The notes beneath the pieces are model-generated. The model saw only the letters and a list, made by a program, of their open reading frames with translations, did no database searches and had not been told where the DNA came from. From an uncultured Pelagibacteraceae bacterium (GTDB taxonomy: Bacteria > Pseudomonadota > Alphaproteobacteria > Pelagibacterales > Pelagibacteraceae): a stretch of 64,000 nt of DNA. Position 1 is the stretch's first letter; each line of letters opens with the position of its first letter. The position numbers were made by a program, and so were the translations under genes. The stretch covers positions 1 to 64,000 of the forward strand of contig CACNFS010000004.1 of assembly GCA_902619835.1 (NCBI GenBank), written 5' to 3'. Below, piece by piece: positions 37,090 through 44,551 of the stretch.

Positions 37090-37785
37090 CTAAATTTTGA
37101 TTTTTATACTTCGATTTAATTTTATTCCTTTTGTGGAAAATTTACAATCATAGCAAAGTACGTTAAGATTTTTTTTAACAGCTTTTGATAATAATTTACA
37201 ATATTCAGGATCTATATCCTTAGCAAATTCAAATTTCCAACAATCATCTCTTTGAATTATATAGAGAAGATAAACCGTATAACCCTTTTTTTTTGCTTTG
37301 AGAAGTTCATTAATATGTTTGAGGCCTCTTGAGGTAATAGAGTCAGGAAATTCAGCTAAACCATCTTTTCTAGAAAGAGTTACGTTTTTAACCTCTATAA
37401 AAGATTTTTTATTATTCTTAGTTATTAAAAAATCAAATCTAGTATTTAATCCAAATTTTACTTCCTGCTTTATTGAGTCTATATTTTTAAATTTTTTGAT
37501 TATTTTATTTTTTAAAGCATCTAAAACAATTTTATTTGTTAAATGTGTATTAATTCCAACTTTAGACTTTTTATTTTCTATTATTTGTAAAGTATATTTT
37601 AGTTTTCTTTTTGGATTATCAGACTTACTTAACCAAACTCGATTACCTTTTCTTAATAATCCCATCATAGAGCCTGTATTAGGACAATGAGCTGTTGTTA
37701 TATTATTACCAATTTTGACATCTACGAAAAATCGCTTATATCTTTTGATAAATACACCTGATATTAATGTTTTTTCAAAGTTCAT
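37090..37785 (-). CDS. sfsA: SfsA family protein
   Basis: A 231-residue protein of the 'sugar fermentation stimulation' family. It has the OB-like N-terminus with TTAHCPNTGSM and a nuclease-like core (FIEVKNVTLS, with AEFPDSITSRGLKHINEL) resembling PD-(D/E)XK nucleases. The biochemical role is unsettled; nucleic-acid binding is usually proposed. It heads the nine-gene operon and is divergent from cinA, with only 16 bp between starts. Confidence 0.92.
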   Translation of the reverse strand: MNFEKTLISGVFIKRYKRFFVDVKIGNNITTAHCPNTGSMMGLLRKGNRVWLSKSDNPKRKLKYTLQIIENKKSKVGINTHLTNKIVLDALKNKIIKKFKNIDSIKQEVKFGLNTRFDFLITKNNKKSFIEVKNVTLSRKDGLAEFPDSITSRGLKHINELLKAKKKGYTVYLLYIIQRDDCWKFEFAKDIDPEYCKLLSKAVKKNLNVLCYDCKFSTKGIKLNRSIKIKI

Positions 37786-37801
37786 GTATAACTAATAACC
37801 T

Positions 37802-38560
37802 ATGAAGAAAAAAAAGAAAAAAGTAAATGCAGCAATTCTAATTATCGGGAATGAAATTTTATCAGGAAGAACTCAAGATAAAAATGTTGCATTTATTAGC
37901 AAATGGCTAAACCTTAATTGCGGAATAACAACTTCAGAAGTAAGAATTATACCTGACGTTGAAAAGACTATAATTAAAAGCATTAAAACACTGTCAAAAA
38001 AGTTTAATTATGTATTTACCACAGGCGGAATAGGCCCTACACACGACGATATCACTGCTAAATCTATTTCTAAAGCTTTTAAAATGAAATATGGATTTCA
38101 TAAAGAGGCTTATAAAATTTTAGAAAATTATTATGGCAAAGAAAAATTTAATGACGGTAGAAAAAAAATGGCAAAGATGCCGATAAAATCAAAATTAATT
38201 TATAATCCCTCTAGTGCTGCTCCCGGATTTATTACAAAAAATGTTTTATCTTTACCTGGCGTACCATCAATTTTAAATTCAATGATTGAAAACTGTAAAA
38301 AATATTTAGTCAAAGGATCAAAAGTTCACAGCAAAACAGTAAACCTTTTTACTGTTGAAAGTCATATATCGAAAAACTTAGAAATTTTACAAAAAAATTA
38401 TAAAAAAGAAGTTGATATAGGTAGCTATCCTTTTTTTAGACTTGGTAAAATAGGTGTATCAATTGTTTCAAGATCAACATCAAAAAAAATACTTGAGAAT
38501 GTAAATAGAGATTTAATAAAAATTATAAAGAATAAAAAAATAGAAATTCTTAAAGTTTAG
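37802..38560 (+). CDS. CinA N-terminal / molybdopterin-binding domain protein
   Basis: A 252-residue protein with only the MoCF/COG1058 domain of CinA. Signatures are IIGNEILSGRTQDKN at the N-terminus and TTGGIGPTHDDITAKSISKA (about 77-96), followed by LPGVPSILNSM. The C-terminal nicotinamide-nucleotide amidase domain of full-length CinA is absent. Homologues hydrolyse ADP-ribose-like pyrophosphates or bind molybdopterin; the role here is not certain. The 3' end overlaps the convergent GT9 gene by 4 bp. Confidence 0.85.
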   Translation: MKKKKKKVNAAILIIGNEILSGRTQDKNVAFISKWLNLNCGITTSEVRIIPDVEKTIIKSIKTLSKKFNYVFTTGGIGPTHDDITAKSISKAFKMKYGFHKEAYKILENYYGKEKFNDGRKKMAKMPIKSKLIYNPSSAAPGFITKNVLSLPGVPSILNSMIENCKKYLVKGSKVHSKTVNLFTVESHISKNLEILQKNYKKEVDIGSYPFFRLGKIGVSIVSRSTSKKILENVNRDLIKIIKNKKIEILKV

Positions 38561-39510
38561 ATCAAAGCCAATACTTCATCAACTTCAATTGAGTTAATAT
38601 CTTTTGTTTTATGAATTTTCTTACTATCTAATATTTGAATGAATTTATTTTTTGGAGCAAACTTTTCTGAATTTGTAGGACCAAATAAAACTATCATGGG
38701 TATATCAGCTAGAGCCATCATATGCATTATTCCATTATCAATTGAAACAGCTGTATTTAATCTAGAAGCTAAAGCAGTCACTAAAGCCGGGCAGGCTAAT
38801 TTAGAGGCTAATTCTGGAAATATTGCTGAAGGAACTTGATTTTTAATTTTTTCAATTAAATTGATATTTTCTTTCTCGATAAAAAAAACTGGAACCTTAT
38901 TTTTAGAAAGAATTTTGTTAGCTAAAGATGTAAATTTATAAATTGACCAACTTTTCTTTCTGTATCTATTTCCTTGAGTAATTGAAAATCCAACATAATT
39001 CGAGTTTGGCAACAATCTCTTTGCCTCATTAAGTAATTCTTTAGATAAACTTTTAACCATAAAATCTAGCTTAATTACATCTTCCTCAAAAAATAAACTT
39101 AAATTTTCTATATGATTACTAGAATTTATTTTAATTTTTTTGGATGAGAAATATCCATTTAATGATCTAGAATAATAAGAATTATGCGGAATTCTTTTTA
39201 ATATAAGTGAATTTCTAATTTTTGTTTGTAAATCAATAATTAAATCAAATGTTCCATAAGATTTTTTCAAAAAATTTCTTTTAGCAAATAATATATGCCA
39301 CCATCTAAAACCAAAATATTTCAATCCTAAGTCTACAGTTTCTAAGTTAATCTTATACTCTTTTAATTTGCCATTAAAGTGATTGGAATGTGCTCCCAAA
39401 TAATAAAATTTTGACTTTTTAAAGTGATTTTTTAGACTTATAATCAACGGGAAAAGTTGTATAGAATCACCCAGCCCCCCACCAGAATTATAAATTAAAA
39501 TTTTCTTCAT
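38557..39510 (-). CDS. glycosyltransferase family 9 (heptosyltransferase-like)
   Basis: A 317-residue GT-B protein. The N-terminal NSGGGLGDSIQLFPLI loop and the C-terminal SIDNGIMHMMALADIPMIVLFGPT segment (the nucleotide-sugar site) are typical of ADP-heptose:LPS heptosyltransferases. It probably adds a sugar to the lipopolysaccharide core, but the donor is not proven. It is a single gene whose start is 145-180 bp from the divergent cyclase gene. Confidence 0.85.
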   Translation of the reverse strand: MKKILIYNSGGGLGDSIQLFPLIISLKNHFKKSKFYYLGAHSNHFNGKLKEYKINLETVDLGLKYFGFRWWHILFAKRNFLKKSYGTFDLIIDLQTKIRNSLILKRIPHNSYYSRSLNGYFSSKKIKINSSNHIENLSLFFEEDVIKLDFMVKSLSKELLNEAKRLLPNSNYVGFSITQGNRYRKKSWSIYKFTSLANKILSKNKVPVFFIEKENINLIEKIKNQVPSAIFPELASKLACPALVTALASRLNTAVSIDNGIMHMMALADIPMIVLFGPTNSEKFAPKNKFIQILDSKKIHKTKDINSIEVDEVLALI

Positions 39511-39688
39511 TAGAGATTTTTATTATTATGATATTAATATATCATATTGTGAGGTGAATTAGATTTATAATGACAAATAATTAGATAAACCGAGGGCAAA
39601 CTGGAAGACAACTTTAGATTTAGTAGCAAAAATACACCATGAGACACAGTGCAGTTTGACTATTTCTATTATTATCTTATTCAAAGCT
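39511..39688. other. non-coding gap between the GT9 gene and the cyclase gene
   Basis: This 178-bp AT-rich region holds the divergent starts of the glycosyltransferase and cyclase genes. Its middle (about 39585-39655) is noticeably less AT-rich than its surroundings and contains one copy of the 16-bp repeat that also lies after the cassette. No tRNA, known riboswitch or clear promoter was recognised. Confidence 0.5.
39598..39613 (+). repeat. upstream copy of cassette-flanking repeat
   Basis: AAACTGGAAGACAACT at 39598-39613 matches AAACTAGAAGACAACT at 42440-42455 in 15 of 16 positions and the same orientation. The two copies bracket the cyclase and glycosyltransferase genes and nothing else. 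Confidence 0.55.
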
Positions 39689-41428
39689 ATGATTTCTAAA
39701 ATAATTAATAATTTTTCAAATTACTTTATTTTAAATAGTAAAGATTATTTAGTTGGTCAAAATTTAATAGAAGATTTTGCAAATAATAAATACTTTGAAA
39801 GTTTATTAATAAATTTAGCGGAGATAAATCCGTATGACCCCAAAATTTCAAATGAATTCTTAAAATTAGACGCTATCTCGGCTTTGCCTCATTTAAGAGT
39901 GCTAAAAACTTCTTTAAACTTAACTACTGAAAAGTTTATTCTTGAGCTTTCTTTTCTTGTTTTACCTTTTAATGAGCATTTATCAAAAGAATTAAAACTT
40001 TTATCCTCAAAAATTAGTGATACGAAATTCGGAAAAGCTAAATTGATTTCAAATTTATTAACCAGTTCAAAACATCTATTTTACAAGCAACTTACTTTAG
40101 ATTATGAGAAAAAAAATCCTCTAGCTTTATATCCAACCTCTAGTTATAGAAATTCAAGTGGTCACGTCGTTAGTTCAAATGATTATCAACAGATAGAGGC
40201 AACCATGAGCCTAAATACTTTTACATCAATTAAGGTAGAAGAAAATACACTAAATATTAAAAATCCTCTCTTAAGAGATAATTATAAATCATTTGGAAGA
40301 TGTATTTGTTTGGTAGACCAAAATATTGAGGAAAATTATGGACAAGAAATTGATAATTATTTTAATCATAACAAAATTATTTTAGAAAAACTGATTTATA
40401 GGGCTATGGAAGTTGATAAGCATATAAAAAATGTTGAGAAAATAGTTGAAGATTTTAGAAGATTAGGCGTAAATAGAAACGAACCTATACTAATAATTGG
40501 AGGAGGGGTCATTGGAGATATAGGAGCTTTTGCTGCATCTATTTATCATCGAAGCACTCCATATATAATGCTGTCAACATCTGTTGTAAGTGCAATAGAC
40601 AGTGGACCAAGTCCAAGGTCGTGTTGTGATGCTGGTGGATTTAAAAATCTTTTAGGTTCTTTTCATGCTCCAGTGCTTAATATATCTGATCGTTCATTTT
40701 TCAAAAGTTTAAAAACTTCTTGGGTCCGTCATGGAATTGCTGAAATACATAAAATGGCAGTAATTAGAGATGCAGAACTTTTTAATTTACTTGAAGATAC
40801 TGGACATGATTTAATGAAAACTCACTTTGGTACAATTAATTGCAATCATCAAGATGAAATTGTTTCTAAATCAAAAAAAATAATTGGATTATCTTTGAAA
40901 AGTTATGTTGAGAGCGAATATGATAATTTACATGAAGTTCATAGTATTAGAGATCATGCTTTTGGTCATGGATTGAGTGCAAACTTCGAACTTAAAGCAG
41001 GATTACTTCACGGACATGCAATAAGTGTTGAGATGAATTTAAGTTCTTTTATGTCATATAAAAGAGGGTGGATGAGTGAAAAAGATTTGCATAGAATTTT
41101 TAGATTATTTAGTGAGTATGAATTAAGTTTGTGGCATGATATTTTATTAGATGAAAAATGTATGAATCAAGGATTTGATAAAATTTTGCAAAAAAGGGGA
41201 GGTAATTTAGCTATTCCAGTTCCATCTAGCATTGGAAAGTGTAAATATATTAACGATCTAACAAAAACTGAATTAAAAAATATTATTCAGGAATATAAGT
41301 TAATAGTTTCAAAATACCCAAGAAAAGGACTAGGTATTGAACCTCTTTGTTCAGACGCGGGGCTGGAAGACCCTGTGACTGTTTTTAAAACAGATGAAAA
41401 AATTTCCAAAGAAGCAAATTTAAATTAA
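39689..41428 (+). CDS. sugar-phosphate cyclase (sedoheptulose-7-phosphate cyclase/dehydroquinate synthase superfamily) with extra N-terminal region
   Basis: 579 residues; ATG 39689 is chosen over TTG 39656. Residues ~195-555 match the superfamily: NAD-site GGGVIGDIGAF (271-281), zinc ligands Glu 352 (GIAEIHK), His 427 (AFGHGLS) and His 441 (LLHGHA), Lys 319-Asn 320 (FKNLLGSFHAP) and Lys 355. The ending NLAIPVPSSIGKC resembles epi-valiolone-type cyclases more than dehydroquinate synthase. The lysine that follows the conserved Asp 304 by six residues is Arg 310. Residues 1-190 match no domain I know. It probably cyclises a C7 sugar phosphate to a cyclitol; substrate unknown. The glycosyltransferase-like gene follows 4 bp later. 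Confidence 0.8.
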   Translation: MISKIINNFSNYFILNSKDYLVGQNLIEDFANNKYFESLLINLAEINPYDPKISNEFLKLDAISALPHLRVLKTSLNLTTEKFILELSFLVLPFNEHLSKELKLLSSKISDTKFGKAKLISNLLTSSKHLFYKQLTLDYEKKNPLALYPTSSYRNSSGHVVSSNDYQQIEATMSLNTFTSIKVEENTLNIKNPLLRDNYKSFGRCICLVDQNIEENYGQEIDNYFNHNKIILEKLIYRAMEVDKHIKNVEKIVEDFRRLGVNRNEPILIIGGGVIGDIGAFAASIYHRSTPYIMLSTSVVSAIDSGPSPRSCCDAGGFKNLLGSFHAPVLNISDRSFFKSLKTSWVRHGIAEIHKMAVIRDAELFNLLEDTGHDLMKTHFGTINCNHQDEIVSKSKKIIGLSLKSYVESEYDNLHEVHSIRDHAFGHGLSANFELKAGLLHGHAISVEMNLSSFMSYKRGWMSEKDLHRIFRLFSEYELSLWHDILLDEKCMNQGFDKILQKRGGNLAIPVPSSIGKCKYINDLTKTELKNIIQEYKLIVSKYPRKGLGIEPLCSDAGLEDPVTVFKTDEKISKEANLN

Positions 41429-41432
41429 TTTC

Positions 41433-42410
41433 ATGTATCAATTTGTTATCCCTGTTCATCATGTGACCTGGAGCACAAGAGCAGTCCTTGAGGGTATTTA
41501 TGAAAAATATAAGCCAAAACATATTTATGTTATTACAACAGAAAATGAGATAAAAATTTTAAAAGACAAGTCAAATTATTGGAAAATTAAAAATTTAACT
41601 TTATTAGATGAAGATAATTTTTTTTTAAACAAATACGGTTTAACAAAAAATGATATTATATCTCAAATTACTCAAAACAAACCAAATTACACTCCTGGAT
41701 GGTTATATCAGCAGATTATTAAACTTGGAGCTAATGATGCTATAGATCAATTAGATGAAGTTTTTGTGATATGGGACTCCGATTTATTACCAGTTAGATC
41801 TTGGCCAATACTAAATGAAAAAAAGGAAAAGTTTGCTTTACTACAAGATAAATCTTATGGAAATAAGGATATTTTAAATTCATGGAAAAATTTAATTATA
41901 AATGTTTTGGGGATTAATCCTGTTGAGGATGAAAGAGGAACATTTACTTCACATCATATGATTTTTAAAAAAAAGTACTTAAAAAGTCTCAAATTAAAAT
42001 TTAAAGATCATTTTAAATCTGATCAAAATTGGATTGAATTGATAATAAAAGCTGCAAATATTTATGGTTCTTTTGGTGAATATTGGACTTATGCTAGCTG
42101 GGTAAATCATATCAATAAAGACGATCTTAATTATTATCCTTACGAAAAATACGGTTTAACTACAGAAAGATTTTTTGATGATGGCAATGGTTTATTTTCT
42201 AAAAATTATAAAAAACATATAAGTTTTAAAGAAGAAGAAGATTTTTATCCATCTTACTCTTCGATATTAAATTTTATTCGTAAAAATTATCACTCTCTTC
42301 CTTCTTCTTTATCATTTGAAACAAACATCAGACATACAAAAAAAAGAGATGATAATATCCATCTTGAGGAAAAGAGATCTATTTGGAGAGAAAAAAAACA
42401 CAATTTATAA
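41433..42410 (+). CDS. GT-A-like putative glycosyltransferase (DUF6492-like)
   Basis: A 325-residue soluble protein. It starts with a beta strand, FVIPVHHVTW, and has WLYQQIIKLGA (90-100), then FVIWDSDLLPVR with a DxD motif at Asp 115-Asp 117, SHHMIFKK (173-180) and FGEYWTYASWV (214-224). This order of motifs resembles DUF6492 glycosyltransferase-like proteins (DxD for metal/nucleotide sugar, then an EY-Y motif). There is no signal peptide or membrane helix. It is 4 bp downstream of the cyclase, so the two are very likely one operon and may act on the same product. Family placement is by eye. Confidence 0.68.
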   Translation: MYQFVIPVHHVTWSTRAVLEGIYEKYKPKHIYVITTENEIKILKDKSNYWKIKNLTLLDEDNFFLNKYGLTKNDIISQITQNKPNYTPGWLYQQIIKLGANDAIDQLDEVFVIWDSDLLPVRSWPILNEKKEKFALLQDKSYGNKDILNSWKNLIINVLGINPVEDERGTFTSHHMIFKKKYLKSLKLKFKDHFKSDQNWIELIIKAANIYGSFGEYWTYASWVNHINKDDLNYYPYEKYGLTTERFFDDGNGLFSKNYKKHISFKEEEDFYPSYSSILNFIRKNYHSLPSSLSFETNIRHTKKRDDNIHLEEKRSIWREKKHNL

Positions 42411-42439
42411 ATTCAGCAATTTAGCAATTTTTAATAACA

Positions 42440-42455
42440 AAACTAGAAGACAACT
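42440..42455 (+). repeat. downstream copy of cassette-flanking repeat
   Basis: AAACTAGAAGACAACT, the partner of the copy at 39598. It also begins a short tandem repeat (ACTAGAAGACA then ACTAGAAGATA, 42442-42463). It lies in the 134-bp gap between the glycosyltransferase gene and tRNA-Leu, which otherwise shows only a weak promoter-like TTGTGT at 42502. Confidence 0.55.
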
Positions 42456-42544
42456 AGAAGATAGAGGCGGAAAATAAATTATTTTTACTTATTTAAAACA
42501 CTTGTGTATTAATATATTAACAATAACAATAAAAATAACGACGT

Positions 42545-42630
42545 GCCCTCGTGGTGAAATTGGTAGACACAAAGGACTTAAAATCCTTGCCCTTTTGGGA
42601 GTGCCAGTTCGAGTCTGGCCGAGGGCACCA
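42545..42630 (+). tRNA. tRNA-Leu (UAA)
   Basis: A type II tRNA of 86 nt with encoded CCA. The acceptor arms GCCCTCG and CGAGGGC pair perfectly. The anticodon stem AAGGA/TCCTT holds the loop CTTAAAA with anticodon TAA. A long variable arm and the T-loop GTTCGAGTC are present. nadK starts 9 nt after it. Confidence 0.95.
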
Positions 42631-42638
42631 CTTTAAAA

Positions 42639-43406
42639 ATGTATAAACCGTTAATTATATCTGATAAAAATCTCAAGTCTGTAAAGATAAAAAAAAAGGT
42701 AATTAAGATTTTCCAAAAAAAATATCTTAAAAAGAATAATATTGTTTTAGTAATTGGTGGAGATGGATTTATGTTAAAAATTTTAAAAAATAATAAAAAA
42801 ACAAAAAAATTTTTTTACGGTATAAACTCAGGTAATTACGGTTTTCTTATGAACAAATTTTCAAGAAAACATTTAATTAAAAATATATATAACTCGAAAA
42901 TGATAAGTATATCTCCATTAGAAATGATTGTTAAAACTAAAAATAATATTAAAAAATGTTTAGCCATCAATGAGGTTTCTATCTTAAGACAAAGTAGGCA
43001 GGCAGCTAATTTATCAATAAAAAATAAATCGAGTTATATAATAAAAAAATTAGTTTCTGACGGGGTTTTAGTTTCAACACCTGCTGGAAGCACAGCCTAT
43101 AATTTATCTGTGCATGGGCCAATTTTAAGCTTAAACTCAAAAAAAATTTCAATAGCGCCGATAAGTGCATTTAGACCAAGAAGATGGGTTGGAAAAATTG
43201 TGAGTGATAAATCAAAAATTTTAATTACTAATTTAAACCCCATAAAGAGGCCTGTAAGCGCAGTTGCTGACAATTTGGAAATAAGGCATGCAAAACAAAT
43301 CAAAGTTTGTACTCAGGATAAAATAAAATTTAACCTTCTTTACGATAAAAACAAAAGTTTACAAAAAAAGATTAAATTAGAACAATTGAGAAAAGAAACT
43401 TTTTAG
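42639..43406 (+). CDS. nadK: NAD kinase
   Basis: Phosphorylates NAD to NADP. The 255 residues carry the signature VIGGDGFMLK (about 38-47), GINSGNYGFLMN, the NE motif in AINEVSILR, and the SDGVLVSTPAGSTAYNLS glycine-rich domain. It lies between two tRNA genes in opposite orientation and probably shares the tRNA-Leu transcript. The stop codon is 1 bp from the tRNA-Thr 3' end. Confidence 0.94.
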   Translation: MYKPLIISDKNLKSVKIKKKVIKIFQKKYLKKNNIVLVIGGDGFMLKILKNNKKTKKFFYGINSGNYGFLMNKFSRKHLIKNIYNSKMISISPLEMIVKTKNNIKKCLAINEVSILRQSRQAANLSIKNKSSYIIKKLVSDGVLVSTPAGSTAYNLSVHGPILSLNSKKISIAPISAFRPRRWVGKIVSDKSKILITNLNPIKRPVSAVADNLEIRHAKQIKVCTQDKIKFNLLYDKNKSLQKKIKLEQLRKETF

Positions 43407-43407
43407 T

Positions 43408-43483
43408 TGGTGCCCTCACACGGACTCGAACCGCGAACCTATTGATTACAAATCAATTGCTCTACCAATTGAGCTATGAGGGC
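43408..43483 (-). tRNA. tRNA-Thr (UGU)
   Basis: A 76-nt minus-strand tRNA with encoded CCA (43408-43410 on the + strand reads TGG). Acceptor arms GCCCTCA and TGAGGGC pair. The anticodon stem ATTGA/TCAAT holds the loop TTTGTAA with anticodon TGT. The T-loop GGTTCGAGTCC is standard. It lies just downstream of rlmB on the same strand. Confidence 0.93.
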
Positions 43484-43539
43484 GTTTTGTCTCTTTAAAA
43501 TATATTTACTAAAAATACAATAAAAATTAAATAATATTT

Positions 43540-44283
43540 CTATTTAATTGAACGGGAAATATGATGACAAACTACAGAAACGGTATTTGAAATATTCAAA
43601 CTTTCTATTTTGCTGTTCATATTCACCTTAAATTTAAAATCTGAATTTTCAAGAGTTTTTGCTTTTATTCCGTAGCCTTCAGATCCAAATAATAATACAT
43701 TTTTTCCCTTCCAATCATTACTTGTAAAATCTTTCTTAGCACTTACATCAAAAGCACTAATCCAAAATTCTTTAGTTTTAAGAAATTTTAGAACAGTATT
43801 TAAATTTGATACTTTAAAAATCTTTAGATGTTCCGCTCCTCCACTTGCACTTTTATAAAGCAATTTGCTTTTTGACGGAAATGACCGTTCTTTTACTATC
43901 AAACCATCAATATTAAAAGCAACTGCGCTCCTAATAATCGAGCCAATATTTCTTGGATCTGTAACTTCCTCAAGTGCAATTAAATTAATATTTTTATTAT
44001 TGTTATTTAAAACAAAATCTTTGATTGTTATCTCTTCTAATTGCTCAACTTCAGCTACTAATCCTTGGTGAGCTGTATCATCCCTTCCACATAAATTATC
44101 CAGCTCTCTTCTAGATTTATAAAAAACACTTACAGATTTAAATAAGTTTAGGGACTGATTTTCTCTATTCAATTTTTTTTGGGCATCCTCGGTAATAAAA
44201 ACTCTCTCTATTTTTCTTGAGGGGTTTTTTAATGCTTCTAAAACAGCGTGTTTTCCAACAATTAAAAAAGTGGTTTTTTTCAT
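43540..44283 (-). CDS. rlmB: 23S rRNA 2'-O-methyltransferase, TrmH/RlmB family
   Basis: A 247-residue SpoU methyltransferase with an N-terminal L30e-like substrate-binding domain (GKHAVLEALKNPSRKIERVF). The three SpoU motifs are EEVTDPRNIGSIIRSA, LFGSEGYGIKAKTLE and ESLNISNTVSVVCHHI. In RlmB the target is G2251 of 23S rRNA; a tRNA target is possible. It is read away from tRNA-Tyr and toward tRNA-Thr. Confidence 0.88.
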   Translation of the reverse strand: MKKTTFLIVGKHAVLEALKNPSRKIERVFITEDAQKKLNRENQSLNLFKSVSVFYKSRRELDNLCGRDDTAHQGLVAEVEQLEEITIKDFVLNNNNKNINLIALEEVTDPRNIGSIIRSAVAFNIDGLIVKERSFPSKSKLLYKSASGGAEHLKIFKVSNLNTVLKFLKTKEFWISAFDVSAKKDFTSNDWKGKNVLLFGSEGYGIKAKTLENSDFKFKVNMNSKIESLNISNTVSVVCHHISRSIK

Positions 44284-44337
44284 GGTTTTTAAGCTTTATT
44301 TTCAAATTTCTAGCATATTTTAAGGCAAAATGATTTA

Positions 44338-44365
44338 TTGCAATTATTCCATAAATGCTTATAAA
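44338..44365 (+). promoter_or_regulatory. probable promoter of the tRNA-Tyr/tRNA-Gly/tuf operon
   Basis: TTGCAA at 44338-44343, a 16-bp spacer and TATAAA at 44360-44365. The start point would be near 44372, about 50 nt before tRNA-Tyr. It lies in the divergent gap with rlmB. Confidence 0.5.
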
Positions 44366-44394
44366 ACCCTTGTTGTTAAATGCTTTTTAAGTTA

Positions 44395-44408
44395 GTGGGT
44401 ATCCCCAC
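44395..44408 (+). other. small hairpin just upstream of tRNA-Tyr
   Basis: GTGGG and CCCAC form a perfect 5-bp GC-rich stem with a TATC loop, rare in this AT-rich DNA. It lies in the precursor leader 12 nt before the tRNA and has no U-run. It may guide tRNA 5' processing or be incidental. Confidence 0.4.
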
Positions 44409-44420
44409 ATTTAGTATTAA

Positions 44421-44506
44421 GGAGGGGTACCAAAGCGGTCAAATGGGGCGGGCTGTAAACCCGTTGACTTCGGTCTTCGAAAGTTCGAATCTTTCCCCCT
44501 CCACCA
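44421..44506 (+). tRNA. tRNA-Tyr (GUA)
   Basis: An 86-nt type II tRNA with encoded CCA. The acceptor GGAGGGG pairs with CCCCTCC. The anticodon stem GGG/CCC region holds CTGTAAA with anticodon GTA. A long variable arm and the T-loop GTTCGAATC are present. It is first in the tuf operon. Confidence 0.95.
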
Positions 44507-44551
44507 AACTTAAAATATTTGATAATAAAGAGCGTAATAAGTTTGGATTTC

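Noticed and set aside
39656-39688. TTG start giving an 11-residue longer cyclase
   Set aside because: The added residues are hydrophobic and unlike the family, and no ribosome site precedes them; ATG 39689 is simpler.
43408-43483. Reading the minus-strand tRNA as tRNA-Val or tRNA-Tyr from the GTA in the arm
   Set aside because: With a 5-bp anticodon stem ATTGA/TCAAT the 7-nt loop is TTTGTAA, which gives anticodon TGT (Thr).
44395-44408. GTGGG/CCCAC hairpin as a terminator of upstream transcription
   Set aside because: No U-run follows and the upstream gene is on the other strand; it lies inside the tRNA precursor leader.
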